Of a stretch of 64,000 nucleotides of DNA, positions 42,501-55,500 are shown one piece after another; position 1 is the stretch's first letter, and the number at the start of each line of letters is the position of its first letter. Both the position numbers and the translations under genes were made by a program. Under the pieces are notes generated by a model. The model was given only the letters and a program-made list of their open reading frames with translations, did no database searches and was not told the origin of the DNA. The DNA lies in assembly GCA_016648135.1 (NCBI GenBank), contig JADDOH010010095.1, forward strand, positions 38,122-102,121, given 5' to 3'. This DNA is from Agrypnia vestita. Taxonomy: Eukaryota; Arthropoda; Insecta; Trichoptera; Phryganeidae.

Positions 42501-44840
42501 ACAATTTGTATCTATCTAATCTAGAAAACTATATCAAAATGAAGAATCATTTTAATTGTTTTCTTAAAAAAATATTTATTTTATGGAATATTATTTCCAA
42601 TCGAAAGCTTTGTCGTGTCTTTAAAAATAAAATAGTCAAATCTATGGGAATTTTTGTGGGTATTCATCTTTGCGAAAACATATTTTTCAGTACCTTCCCG
42701 AATATTCCTAGTAGGCATCTACGCGTCTACGGGATATAGTTGCACAAAAATGTAATTAATTGTTGGAAAATATGTAAATATTATAAACAGTTCATCGCTA
42801 TGATAGTCGTAGCTCTTGAAACAATAAAGCCGAAATTTTAAATTTTTGGCACAAAGTCTTAATGGTCCGAAGCTGTGCAATGGAATATTAACTCGATTGG
42901 GGTAGACATACAAAATGTAACATCTTCGCTTACCCCAGTCTACTTCCCCTGCGTATTTTTGTATGGAGTTGCCAGAGTTAAATTATTATTACTGTTGTGT
43001 AGTAAAAGCAATAAACTTGGAACGTGTACGCGTACATATATCGTCTACTTGATATTAATTTATATCACTGTGGTATCATGTTTGTATGCTCTAACCATTA
43101 ATGACTACGAGTATATAGTGTAAGAGTTAAAAAACCTCACCTTGTAATGAAACCAACCGAATTTATAATATTATATAATAATAGTTATAACAGTCCAAAA
43201 ATTATTCATACTGTTTTTGGATTGGATGTACCGGATTGAGATATTTGATTCATTCGAAGGTATAAGTCTACCACAATACTTTGTCCGGTAAGAAGAAAGC
43301 GGGGGGAAGTTGCCTGGCAAGCCCGTATTGCAAGCCTCAATATGATATTCTAAATAAATATATATTTTTTAGTTTAAAAAAGGTTACTTACTTACTAGAA
43401 AAACTTATTTTGTGATCATTTTTTGCATCGTAACAACACAAACATTTTTTGCGCACATTTTTTGAATGCTGTCTAGCTATAATAATTATGAATTTGGATA
43501 GGTAGAATAGGTACGGAATTCGGAAAATCCAATGAATTCGAAAATGGACCAATGAATTTATACGAGTCAATAAATGTACATAGATGAATAAATTTGATCA
43601 GAAAATTGTTCGAATAGGAAAATAATCTCTAATGGGATACTGGATTTAGAGGAAATAATAAATTTAGTACAGCGGTGAATGAAAATGAAAGAAAAACTGG
43701 ATTCAACCTCAAAATATTTTACACAATATTGGCAATACCGACATAAAAATACTCACAAGCTAGGCAATTCCTTAATTTTCATCACGTTACATTGTGCATT
43801 TACCTTGTATCAAAAATATATTTTTTTAAATTTTATGGACTCATTTTCATTCTCTTTAATTTTCTTTGATATTATCTTTTAATTAAAAAAATACAGGCTT
43901 TTTGGAAGAAAGTAAAGCCAAACGCTAAGCTAAAATACGTAATTTTAAGTAGGTATATTAATTTTCATTTATTCAATAAGTTTTACTGCTTTCATAAAGC
44001 AACAGAATTGACTAGAAGATTTCCGTGTATTTTTTTTAAATTAACAATCGCAAGGTAAGGTTTAAATCATACTAGGATGTTTAAATTACGTAAAAACACT
44101 CTGTTTCACATATTTTTTAAATAAATGTAGAATATGTTATTATGAACAAATTAGTTTTGCTTGAGAATAAAAGCTTTTCACAGAATCTAAATCTGTTGCG
44201 AAATTGTCTGCCGGATGAAGTAAGCAAATATGAAAAAATGTTTTATTTGATTTCTCAGAAATTGTATTGGCATTTGTAGGCTGTTCTTGGTATTTGTAGA
44301 TTATTTTTATTTTTGCGTATTGTACTCGAAATAGTGTTTTGAGTTTTTTGTGTATGGTACACACGTTTATGTTGTGTATAAAAGATTGAATAGTTTTAGC
44401 ATTAATTTGTGTAATATCAAAAAACAATGCAAAAAGATTTACATTTCGGTCTTTCGAGATATTAAGGTATTTATGTAAAATTGATATTTTTTACAAACCC
44501 TATGAATTTGTAGAGATTTGATTCTCGGAATCATATCACACCGCGGGGGTCAAAGACGTACTGATCCAATAATAAATAAAGTACATACCTACCCCTGGAA
44601 ATTAAAATGGTGTGCTGTATTTCATACTACCTAACATGGCGACCTATCTCACTACTACAATTCCACCTTTAAAATACGACGCAGAAAAGTCCAAGGGAAT
44701 TGTCATATTGCATAAATAGCACTCTGACGACCCCGAGCGCAGAGAGAAGCAAAATACCTACCTGCACCTGGCGCATACAATCTTCGGCCGCTTTAGAAAT
44801 AATCAGTGCATCCTTGACACCCGCGGTGAGTGCGTACTCT
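42501..44840. other. AT-rich non-coding stretch
   Basis: No gene is visible. Open frames of 60-95 codons here show no motif. A GC-richer GCGGGGGGAAGTTGCCTGG patch lies at 43300. Confidence 0.5.
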
Positions 44841-44880
44841 CCTGAAGACGCCGTGATACGACTCCAATGAAACGTCGAGA
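44841..44880 (+). other. CTGAAGA...GAAACGTCG motif
   Basis: CCTGAAGACG (44841-44850) and GAAACGTCG (44869-44877) reproduce the spaced pair seen at 11.35, 29.45 and 48.95 kb, within a 44660-44900 CG-containing patch. GACG/CGTC can pair. The intervening segment forms no clear stem, so this would be a decayed copy. Confidence 0.3.
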
Positions 44881-45109
44881 TTGAAATTTCTACACATCCA
44901 AATAGTTCGTATAAAACATCAGTTTTATTTCAATACCTAAATTAGACGGATTGAGAATAGAGATCTTCGTTAACCCCCGCCTTTTTGATTCCACTATTCT
45001 AGACGTTCCGCAGATCTCAGAGCTAAGGGTATTATCAAATGTATGCCAGTTGTATTTAATATTTGATTGATCATGTAAGTCGAAGACTTTCCTCTTCCCC
45101 TTTTTTGGC

Positions 45110-45540
45110 CTTCAAAGTGCCCCACCACAAAATACTTAGCCAATTTATCTCTTATTTTCGTAGGGTGTCCAAAAATTTTAAAAGTTTATCTTCAATAAAC
45201 GGATGAGAGTTTATCTTTGATGGACAGTCCCGGTAGAATGGAAACATTTGTGCGTCTAGCTGTCCATGGCAGTATGCTTCTCCAGCACCACATCTCGAAG
45301 CCATCACTAAGTCTCCCTTCCCTTGCCTTTCCAGAGTCCACGATTCCATACCATACCGAAAAAATATTGAATGCACGAGAGACTGCGCGAGTCTGAGCTT
45401 GGTGGTTAGGGATATACCGTTATCTATCCATTATTTGTCATGTCTGGATATTGGACTTTTGGCCATACGCCAATTCGCTATGCGTCGTTTGATTTCTGGT
45501 TCGCAGCTTTCGTTCTCTAGAAGTATATCATAGCGGGAAA
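45110..45540 (-). pseudogene. RTE-like LINE ORF2 C-terminus, minus strand
   Basis: Read on the minus strand from about 45520, it gives ESCEPEIKRRIAWRMAKSPI, SRHDK-stop-WIDNGISLTTKLRL and AQSLVHSIFFRYGMESWTLE. A frame then follows through MASRCGAGEAYCHGQLDAQM (degenerate WCWRRMLxIxWTAxxTN) and KINSHPFIEDKLLKFLDTL (family KxRLLxxxxxRILKFFGH). This is a long, ordered match to the region between the RT domain and the C-terminus of RTE-type ORF2. One internal stop, local insertions and scrambled frame segments show it is inactive. Confidence 0.8.
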
Positions 45541-47514
45541 GCCGATCAATTTTACTATTTAGCTTTATTTTTTCTTAATTCATCTCAAGATATTTATCCA
45601 GTTTAAGCACCACGCCGGTATCCCGCATGTGAAGCTCCCACGCAACAAATACTAATACAAAAGGGAAACGCTGACCTATCTCGTTCCATGATCCGTCTCC
45701 TCTTTGCCACCCTGTTCCTCCCAGTAACCCCTCGTACCAAAATGGCACTACACGTCACACTCGTGAGAGAATGGTATCAACTGCCTTTTGTTCGTGATTG
45801 CAGCTCCCGATTCAACCGTAATCATGTGAGATTGCTCCATTAAGAATTTAATCTGAATTTGTTAAATATTAATTGAAAAGTGCTTATTTCAACAGTTGAA
45901 ATAAGTTATTTATAATGAGAGGTTGTCTCTCAAAAACGTAAATAAAATAAACGTTTCTCAAAATAAGATATAGATTGGAATAAAATAAAACACAAAAAAA
46001 TTTGAAATGAATGAATTATTTATCAATATTCAAAATATGCCTATCTACTTAGCTTTGAAACTTACGATTTTTTACGTGGGTTTGGCTTAGTAATAAGGGA
46101 AAAAATAATTACATAACACGAAATTAGGTTGGGTTTTAGTAGCATTTTTTACTTTTGCTGGCGGAAGTAGAGGTATAAAAAAAAAACAAAAAAGTATACC
46201 TATGTAAATCATTACAATCAAATCAAGATAATAATAGCCAAAAATGTATGTCTATGAGATAAATAAAAATGAGTCTCTGGGAAATTTCTTCAAGTACAGA
46301 GAAAATCTCTAGGACAACGATAATGCTCTTTTCAGTATTCAGTCGTTTTTTGTATATTTTGAAAATTGTTCAATTTCGCAAGCTAATATGGAATCCCACT
46401 TCATTGCTTAAACAAACTTGTTGGAATGACAACTTCAGATAATTAGGTAATGTTGCGAGGTCACGCAAAGGTGATTATTAATTATTATTATTATTTCCGT
46501 GATTTTTTTGTGAAATACCTCAAAAAACATGCTCTCAGTCAAACAATTTATTCCTTGTGTAAAAGTTGGTTATGGAGTCGTCTTAATCTTGGCTAGACTT
46601 TTTTTAAATAAATTAAAATGTCTGGTATACATTAATCACACTTTATAACTCGATTTACCATAATAATTTTATTGAATTTTGGATATTTAAACGTAAAAAA
46701 TATTTAATGTTAAGATATAAAAGTCTCGATTGTTGTGAAATATAAAAATACGATTACACACAAAGGCCTGAGGCGTAAGAATTCCTTCATGTTTTATCTT
46801 TATGACCAAAATTAAGTATTTTCGTGTCTTTTGAGGGAATAGTTTAAGGCTGTAATTTACTTAAAAGCCCTCAAAAGTGTGCTGTGGGAAGACATTTCAA
46901 ATAACGAGGAAGAAAATTTAAAGACCCCGTCCTAAAAATGTACATAAAACAATTTCATAAAGATTATGCCGCCAGGAAAGATTAAAGTTTTCGCTAGTTT
47001 ACATAACATTAATTTAACCCTTATTTTTTATTATTATTTATAGCTGCTGTTTATGTATATAAAAGTATTTTTGTATATTTTCATATCTTAATGAACTTCA
47101 TGTTTTTAAATTCCACAATTCTGTAATATATATTATTTCGAAAACCAAAAAATCAAAGGGAAAATATTTTAGAATATGATTTTAAATATATTTTAAGTAT
47201 AAAAGTAAAATCACAGGTTTTTGGTAAATAATACAAAGCGACAATAAAGATAAATTAAAATATTTGCATACTAAAATTCACCCCTGCATATTGTCTGCCA
47301 TAAATAAAAATATTACTGTTACTTATGTACAAATAAGAAATCCATCAATTTAGAAATTTTGATGATCGTACTGTACACAATAAAATTTCTGACGGTCTTC
47401 AGTTCATTTTCAATATATTTGAAATGTATTTATTAAAATTTGGATGCTCCATTCAATTAATTTTTAAAACGGTAATTTTGAAGAAGAATAAGTTAATGAA
47501 AGCCCATTTTCAAT
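45541..47514. other. Non-coding stretch
   Basis: No gene is visible. A slightly GC-richer 45600-45840 may belong to the upstream part of the LINE relic, but no motif is legible. Confidence 0.45.
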
Positions 47515-47577
47515 GCAATGCTTAAGCATTGCAAATATTGTAGCCTTTGTACACAAATACAAAGACTTACAATATTT
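47515..47577. repeat. 18-bp palindrome followed by hairpin
   Basis: GCAATGCTTAAGCATTGC (47515-47532) is a perfect palindrome. It is directly followed by AAATATTGTA/TTACAATATTT and CTTTGTA/TACAAAG pairings (47533-47577), a second stem with a two-base bulge. Confidence 0.75.
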
Positions 47578-48200
47578 ATCGTTACGCCAATAAATTTAAA
47601 ATATTGCCTACCCGAAGTACAGAATAGCTGAAAAGCATGGCCGTAATACTTAATTCGTTTTGTTTAGAATAATAATTTTATAAACTTTGCAGAGCGGGAT
47701 AGAAAGAAGACTACAGCAAAAAATATTTATAATATTTTTGGATAACGATTAAAGTAGAATATTTGTCAAATGGACAGCTAAAAATCGTGCGGATGGAAAG
47801 GCATTCGATATCTCTGGTGTTTAAAAACTCGTGGTAGGTAATAATAAACCATCGTATATGTGATTGGAACTCACTATCCTGAAATCCAACATATTGTCTT
47901 ACAAATGCCTGTAGAAATAGAACTGTGTAGTGGAAAAAAAACAATGTTTTAGTGTTTTATTCATGAATATTGTAATCTTTTTGTTATAGTTATCATTATT
48001 ATATGGTCGCACAGTAATTGTCGTAGAAGTAAAACTCGTGTAAAACTTTTGAATTAAGTTCATCCCATATTATCTTACCTGTGATATATTCTAATTTTGC
48101 ACGACTCGACACGAACTCATGAATGAAATAAAAATGCATCGTTATTTATAACATTTGTAGTTGCACTTTGCTCTATGTAACAAATTGATCTTTGACATTT
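47578..48200. other. AT-rich non-coding stretch
   Basis: Nothing gene-like is seen. Confidence 0.45.
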
Positions 48201-48416
48201 GAGCCCCTATCGCTCCATCCCGGGCCGGATGCACCGAGCCCCGCGCTACCTGCAGCCCGCCCGACAATGCAGCGCCCCCCCAGTGGGGGAGGCAGCCAGG
48301 CTAGGTCAGGGTCACGGCTCGCACGGATCGATGTAGCGTGCGGCCCACAGTTGGAGTCCCCTACCCCGTTCCGACTTTACTGCCCCCGGCGAACAGATAG
48401 AACTAGGCTTCTTGGG
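48201..48416 (+). other. GC-rich exon-like island
   Basis: About 215 bp with G+C roughly twice the window average is sharply bounded on both sides. One plus frame stays open across it and reads as Pro/Ser/Gly/Arg-rich (PSPALPAARPTMQRPPSGGG, then ARIDVACGPQLESPTP). The left edge TTTGAG and right edge TTGG|GTAATT could be splice acceptor and donor, but the pyrimidine tract is weak. A fragment of a GC-rich transposon ORF1 is an alternative. I do not recognise the protein. Confidence 0.3.
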
Positions 48417-48815
48417 TAATTCAGGGTCGGCGTAACTCCACACTACTTCTACTAATGGCAAGGTACAATTTTATATCTATACGTAATTTTATAACCAGGC
48501 GGATTAAAATCGAATAATTTTTATATGTTGATGAATTTTATTTATTGGAAATGCAGTTCCCCGACAAGGAAAAGTTCATATTCCAAATTCGTTCCCAGGT
48601 GTTGAACAAATTTTTCGATAATTTAGACAATTTTTTTTCGGTTATCGTTGTTCTTAATCCATTTAAATAATATTTATAAAACTTGTATATGTTTATAATT
48701 AAAATCTTTAGTATAATCTCTCGTAATATGTGACATTAAAATATTAATTTATATATTATCGCGGGGAAAATATTATTATATATACATAGTATGATCGTAC
48801 GTATCACCAAACAAA

Positions 48816-49065
48816 TAGACTTAGGATTAATATCATTGAAAGATTTGGCAGATACTTCGTGGTGCAACATTATAATTTAAAATATGTTTTACTTTACTTT
48901 GTAATACACACACAATATGAGCTGTTAAATTACAACTCAGTTATTATCTATACCTGATGATGAGAGGGTCTGCTCCTCTCGAAACTATAGGTGTAATTTA
49001 ACAGCTCATATTGTGTGTGTATTACAAAGTAAAGTAAAACATATTTTAAATTAGACTTAGGATTA
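48816..49065 (+). mobile_element. Foldback insertion: perfect 61-bp stem, 14-bp TSD, hammerhead-like loop
   Basis: TAGACTTAGGATTA occurs at 48816-48829 and 49052-49065. Between them, the arm 48874-48934 is the exact reverse complement of 48992-49052. The 57-nt loop has CTGATGA (48954-48960), a GAGAGG/CCTCTC stem (48962-48967, 48975-48980) and GAAAC (48981-48985). That is the CUGANGA-stem II-GAAA core of hammerhead ribozymes with one extra U before stem II. CTATA before and TATAG after the core also pair. Penelope-like elements and retrozymes carry hammerheads and make short duplications, so a non-autonomous relative is plausible. Self-cleavage is not shown. Confidence 0.75.
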
Positions 49066-49292
49066 TTCTTTCGACCGTAGCAAGTAAATAATCTGATACG
49101 GCAGAACAATATTACATGTCAAAAACTCACAAATATCCATGACGAACGCACGAAATACACCAAAAAATATAAATTGGCCCGGCGTTCCAAGGACACTACC
49201 ATAATTTGTTTTAGATTATCCTAGTACAGTTGTGAATGCCTACTGTTGAATAGGTAGGCACTACCTGTGACAGTACAGACATTTTGTTCGAG
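49066..49292. other. Non-coding spacer
   Basis: Nothing recognised. Confidence 0.4.
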
Positions 49293-49354
49293 CTTTTATT
49301 GACTTACTTTCTTACCAACTATACTTTTATTGACTTACTTTCTTACCAACTATA
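49293..49354 (+). repeat. Perfect 31-bp tandem duplication
   Basis: The 31-mer starting CTTTTATTGACTTACTTTCT occurs twice back to back without a mismatch. Confidence 0.95.
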
Positions 49355-50679
49355 CCACTCTTATAAAAACGTTTTGTAATATATTGTAAAAAAACTATGT
49401 ATACAAAACGGATAAATAGTTTATTTAGTTATCATATATAAATGCATATATAATACAATATATAATATAATATATGTTGCTTTAACTTGCTTCTATAATT
49501 GTAAAAAAAAATCATGTTATATTTACATACATAAAAAAAGAAACTTGGAGGTATGCTTTTGAGAGAATTTTCATTGGATTAATTATTTAGAACAACGCAA
49601 GCATCACAAATACGATGCGTATCGAAAAAATGTTTTCCGTCGACAAAATCATCTGGAAAATCACCACCATTGTTTTTCAAAGATTATCAATCATTTTCAA
49701 TGGGAAAAATAGACGACTACCTTAAAAATACATTTATTTAAAAATAAAAAGTTAAAACTATGAAGCATCTCACATTAATTAAATAATAAATGGATAAATA
49801 ATATACAATATTAAAAAAATAATAAAAACTTGAACAAAAGTATTCATTCCTTGAGGATTTAAAAAAAATTAAATACCTATTATGTTGCAAAAATTATGTT
49901 GCGTGTCGGTGGTAATTATATTTTTTCAATAGATACTCTATATCTGTATACTCGAATTTCTAAATGGTCTATCTATTTTGTTTTAACATTATTTTTACCA
50001 TACTATTTTCAATAAAATACAGATATCAGAATGCGTGTCCAAAAGGGTTTCATATTTCAAGATATAATTATTAATATAAATATAAAACCATTACCTACTT
50101 GTATCATAAATAGTGTTAGTACCTATCGCTTGATATTCCCGAAATAAATTACTACCTCCGTTCCGTTCGTGAGAACTATGCTTTACACAAACACGTGTCG
50201 TAGATATACTATAGGCACTGTGTAAAATAACCTTTACTTAATATTTTCAGGCACAACGAACGACGCTTTGAGTAATTATGCTTTTTAATAAAAAGGTTGA
50301 AAATTGAAGCACAAAACCGAATGAAATGAATGAAACCTTGAACCCAGAATATTGAATACTCGGTCCCTTGATTCGCGGTGACCGAATATACCTGGAGGAA
50401 TTTAGATGGCCGAATACGGCTTTCTATACGTGGTTACTGCCAGTTACGGGGTTGTAGAACGGGGATTTCATTATGATGGCAATACTAATAATAAGGGTGG
50501 TTTTTGAAATATTCCTCCCTACGGCTAGGGTAGCGTGGCATTACTTAGCTGGATATTATAAAGAACTTTGAAAACAATTACGTTATTGTACAATTTTGGT
50601 GGAAGCTAGAACGTGGTGGCACTTTATTTTTAATATTGATATAAATGTGAGACAGGCGATTGATTATATTTAAAAAAAC
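49355..50679. other. Non-coding stretch
   Basis: No gene is seen. A GC-richer interval at 50370-50560 is unassigned. Confidence 0.45.
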
Positions 50680-50815
50680 GTGATTATTAATGACGATAGA
50701 TGTCTCATAGAGACGAAATTATATTTTTTGTGGGAAAGTAGGTATAAAAGTCTTTGAGTGTTCATAGGGCTTACGACCTATCGTACGGCTTAAGTGATCA
50801 CAAAATATAACGTTC
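50680..50815 (-). repeat. Dispersed repeat family R2, copy 2
   Basis: On the minus strand this gives TGAACGTTATATTTTGTG, ATCACTTAAGCC, GGTCGTAAGCCCT, CTACTTTCCC and TTCGTCTCTATGAGACATC, in the order of 30569-30716. Confidence 0.6.
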
Positions 50816-52396
50816 ACCATTTCCACCCATTATAGAATACCACATGTATCAATTTTTGGAAGTTGTATATATTTAAGTTTTACAACCTGTTTCAAATGTA
50901 TGTTGTAATTATCATTAGCGCGACCGGCATTCAAAAGTTTTCATTCCCCTTATTAACCACAGATGTTACTTATAAGATAGGTATTTATTTCTTATTTGAA
51001 TTTTTAAAGCAATATCCTTTATATATGTAATGAGTTCTTCCGAATAGGATAATTTCACATTTTACATGAAAATATATGAAATAGATTCAGAAAAATAAAT
51101 TATATTTTGTAACTTAGTATGGATGGTGTGGAACAATGTTTTCGTTCATAATTTTTATAATAAAATTTTTAAAAAATACGAATCTTTAAAATGCGATTAG
51201 TCGTGACGTTGTTTGGCTAGAACTATAGACAAACAAACATACGTGATTTTTGGTGTTTGTCACTGTAATTTGTTTCGTTTCTATGGTAGCCGTTCGTCTT
51301 CGCTTTGTTTTTATTGGTGTTTTCATGGTTTTTTATGAATTTTGCCGTGTTTGTGACCTATTTTAATGAAATAACTATCTGAGAACACATTTAAAATAAT
51401 GGAGGACGTATTTTCACAAGGAAAATCCTATAACTTACCGAAAATTGACGCTTCATTGTTGGATTCATTTTTCAGTTTTCAGGAATGAATTTCTACATTC
51501 GGGTACCATATAATATCTACAAAACTTTTTCCTGACATTATGGGCATACTATATAAAAATCCGGTCTGTTGTGTAAAAAAAACGAATGAACGTCTAAATA
51601 CGCGAATTAGCTGTTACGTGTTATACGTCAGATGACATAAAAAGACATGCCAAACGTCACTTGCAAAAATAAGCGTTTTAAAATCGTGATGCTCAAAATC
51701 GTTTTTTAATGTTAATATTCACATAATTAATATGTATATATATATAGATATATAGATATAATATATATATATATATATTATCTATATATATATATATAAC
51801 TATTTAATTGAGATATCGCATATATAATATATATATATTATATATATATTTTGTATTATATAATATACATATAATACAATATACATATTAAAAGAAAATC
51901 TTTTTCATAAACGTATTTTCTAAACCAATGTAAAGATTTTTCTAAAAAAAAAAAGTAAAATTACCCTATTATTAGCACTACAATACGCCTGAAATATCAT
52001 TTCATTTTTTAAATATCTTTTTTAGAACAGTTTTTTACATTCAGAATATTTTTACTGTATCTTGATTAATGATGTAACTGGGATAAAATCCAGTACTGTG
52101 TTCTGAAAAATTTGGACAAACTCAAAATATTCTGAATTATTAATGACTTTTGTTTTGCTAGAAATGTTAACAATGTTTGTAATAATAATTCATCACATCG
52201 CTAATGGCTCTGTAATTTCTAGTGGGTCTTGACATCCCGAAGAGTTTTTCTCTATACCTACTCCTGTTCCATTACAATACTTCAAGAATTCTTCCTCCGT
52301 CATCCTTCTCCATTATGATACTAAAGTGTGTTCCTCCATTCTCCTCCTGCATTATGATGATCAAGAATTTTCCTCCTTTACGATACCTATCACGAG
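50816..52396. other. AT-rich non-coding stretch
   Basis: No gene is visible. A (TA)n-rich foldback microsatellite occupies 51731-51890. Confidence 0.5.
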
Positions 52397-52571
52397 CCTT
52401 TTCTCTGCATTCCTGGATATCCACTTTAGGTGAGGTTAGGTTAGGCTTTCAAAAGCCTTTTCTCTCAGTCCTGGATATCCACTTTAGGTGAGGTTAGGTT
52501 AGGCTTTCAAAAGCCTTTTCTCTCAGTCCTGGATATCCACTTTAGGTGAGGTTAGGTTAGGCTTTCAAAAG
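52397..52571 (+). repeat. 58-bp minisatellite with TTAGG cores, three units
   Basis: Units are at 52397-52455, 52456-52513 and 52514-52571. The last two are identical, and the first differs near TCTGCATTCC. Each contains GTGAGGTTAGGTTAGGC, two tandem copies of the insect telomeric pentamer TTAGG, and CTGGATATCCACTTTAGG. Confidence 0.92.
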
Positions 52572-55500
52572 TTCCTGCGCCCTGTTGGGTTTGTGTTCAC
52601 CAATGATTTTGATGGTTGCTCGGTCATCTTTTTCACTCTGCCCAGCCGAAGACTTGACAGAGACGCTTATTTCATAATGCAATCTATATAGCTCATTGTA
52701 GTAGCGTCTATGATAAAATTTATAAAAGTTTTTTTGTGAGACATTGTGGAAATCCATTTTTAATATATTAAATATCAAATTGAAAAACACTGTTCTTTAC
52801 TGTCTTAAACTGATTTTAATTTAGTTGAAAACTTGTTATTGATAATGAGAGTGATCTCGAAAACATTTTAACAATTAAATAAATATATAGTGGAATGAAA
52901 CAGTTTTTTTCACTTCGATTCATATTTAATATGATAAAATTCAATTTACCAAAGCGGCCCAAATATATGCCTCAAAATTTTCGGTTCAGAAACGTCCAAT
53001 AGACGTATGTAATTATTATTACAAATTAATTGAAATTATCTTAGTACTATGCATTACTATCGAATTTCAAACTGCCTTAGCTTGATCCTAATTATCCTTT
53101 TGCTTGCTTTTTTACGAATATTTTTTGCATGTTGTACGCGTCACATGCTTCAGATATTTTAAAAAGTGCGGTATTTATATTTTTGAGGGAACGAATATAC
53201 TTTGAAAGCACATTAACAAAACTCGTACATTAACCATAGTAAAAAACTGTTTAGTTTGATGTAATGCCGCAATTTTTATTAATTGATAAATAATTATTTA
53301 TTAGCGTGTATTGGGCTACCCGTGGATTTGTTATTATTTGCTGGCCAGCAGCCAAAAAAAGAAAACTACCTCTGAGAATATTTAAAAACATTTAATAAGA
53401 TCAATTAAGTCAAGTGGCTGTTTTAGTAAAGCCGTAATATAATTACATATTATGTCTAATTGAATATTAGTTGCTCTAATAACCTCGTGTAATGTTTCTA
53501 TATAATTCCTTATTTCAAGTTAAATAGTCTATTTAAATATCTTAATAGTAATATTATTCCACGTGCTTTCAGTTTCCCTTAGAATCATATCTTCCCGCAT
53601 TAATTCTAAGTACCTTTATTTAACCTAACAATTTTCCTTTATTTAATTATTTCATTTATTTATATTATCGTATTATTTGTTAATTGTTATAATTTACTAT
53701 GTTTTCTTCAAAGGAAATGTTAAAACAAGTGCACACACGGTTTAATATATTTTTTTTAGATACATTTAGGTTTTATGCAAACAATTTTAAAACAACTAAA
53801 ATTAATCAATTAGAAGAAAAGTATCGATCTACAAATTATTAAATCTCAAATTTTTGTAATCTAGAATTGTTTCCGTAGGAGAAATTGGTATCGCTATTCT
53901 CCTGCAAGGTAAGATTCCGGGTTTCAGAATAAATTAGGGATAGATAGATTTTTTCTATTTATCTTTACACTGTATTCATCCAAATTCTTTAAATAACATA
54001 GAAATGTATTATAAAATTACATCACTATAAAATGCATTATCATTAAAAAGTACTATTTTACACTTTTCTTGCAAATTTAGCAATTTAAATAATTTACGAA
54101 AAAATTAACTCAAAGTAAAAGAAGGGAATATGAAAAGATAAAAATAAAATATGGATACATACGTAAATAAAAATTAATTTGTACGTTTATTTTAAGTATT
54201 TTATAATAAACAAGTTTTGATCAAACATGTGGACAAATCATTGCATCCATTACCCAACCTATATAGCCATTTTTGAAATACAATATATCTTTGCTTATTG
54301 ACCTAGGAGACACATTGTACAACATGTAATTCAGCCGTAGCTCCACAAGGAGAACAGAAGAACTGCATTATTAACGATAAAAGGAAAAATCAATAATTGG
54401 CAGCGCTTGTCCTGTGCGCGAGAATCAAAGAAACTGTGCTCTGTGTTTAGACAGGTGAAGAAATTGCATGCAAAATCGATAACGTTAAACATTACGATTC
54501 GTAATGTTGAGAGAATATTGACGTAATAACAGACAGGTAACGATTAGCAGGCATGTCAACAAACCATATAAGATAACGATCGGGTAGTAAATTTATTTTT
54601 CAAATGTGGTGTATACATGGAATGCATGTCACATCAATATTTTTACTTAATGCCAAGCTAAGTCATTACCTTTTGCCATTCTGAAAAATAGAATTAACTT
54701 GGTAGTCTCCTGGGACAAGGCTTGTACATACTTTCAACTGGATTCTAAGCGAGTGTCGTACTGCAAGCCTATAATATTAATAATAATAATATTTGGATAA
54801 TTTATATGGCGCCGTTTTCGAGAATACTCACCTCAAGGACGCTTTACACAGAAAAATTATCTTACAAAACAATTACTGCTAAAAAAGAAAAAACTTATTT
54901 ACTATTACTTATTCACTAGGCGGCATGCGAAATGGAATTAGACATTATGAGTCTAATTACAACATTGTACTAAAAACTATAACGTTTAAGAAGAAGCTTA
55001 AAAAATATATGATATTCCTGTATAACATACTTAAAGAATAAATAAAATAATATTTTTTTATAAATACCTATCCACATATGCGCGAACCTGTAGTAGATTA
55101 TAAAAATAAATCACAACCTCAAATTTAACTCTAATCGATGTTAAATTACTTTGAATTAACTATAGTTTAAATGGTGGGAGAAACCGGGCGAAACGTAAGC
55201 ATTAACAAGTTAGGTAAAATTCAATAATAAGTGTTTCCGTCTTACGTTTCATTTACTTCTTCCAAAAAAATCATAGTTCGGCCGAGCAAATTTTCACATC
55301 AAAATGACGTAACTATTTATTTACCGTCAGGACTCTCAAGTGGGGAAAAAAAAAATAATTGAAGATTCAACACTTCAGAAAACCTGCCGGAAGTATAAAA
55401 AAGGAATGCGTTATTTTTATTATATAGATGACAACAATAATACGATATCAGTTAGTTGATATCTAATAAATGTTACTTTTCGACACTTGGTCGTTTCCAC

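Noticed and set aside
43260..43340. Repeat pairing with 54690-54770 (shared GCAAGCCT)
   Set aside because: Only one short block aligns; ordered similarity is lacking.
51731..51890. Foldback element in TA-rich sequence
   Set aside because: The apparent inverse symmetry is inherent to alternating TA microsatellite.
52222..52491. Open frame across the 58-bp minisatellite
   Set aside because: Half of it is the repeat unit translated; no protein similarity.
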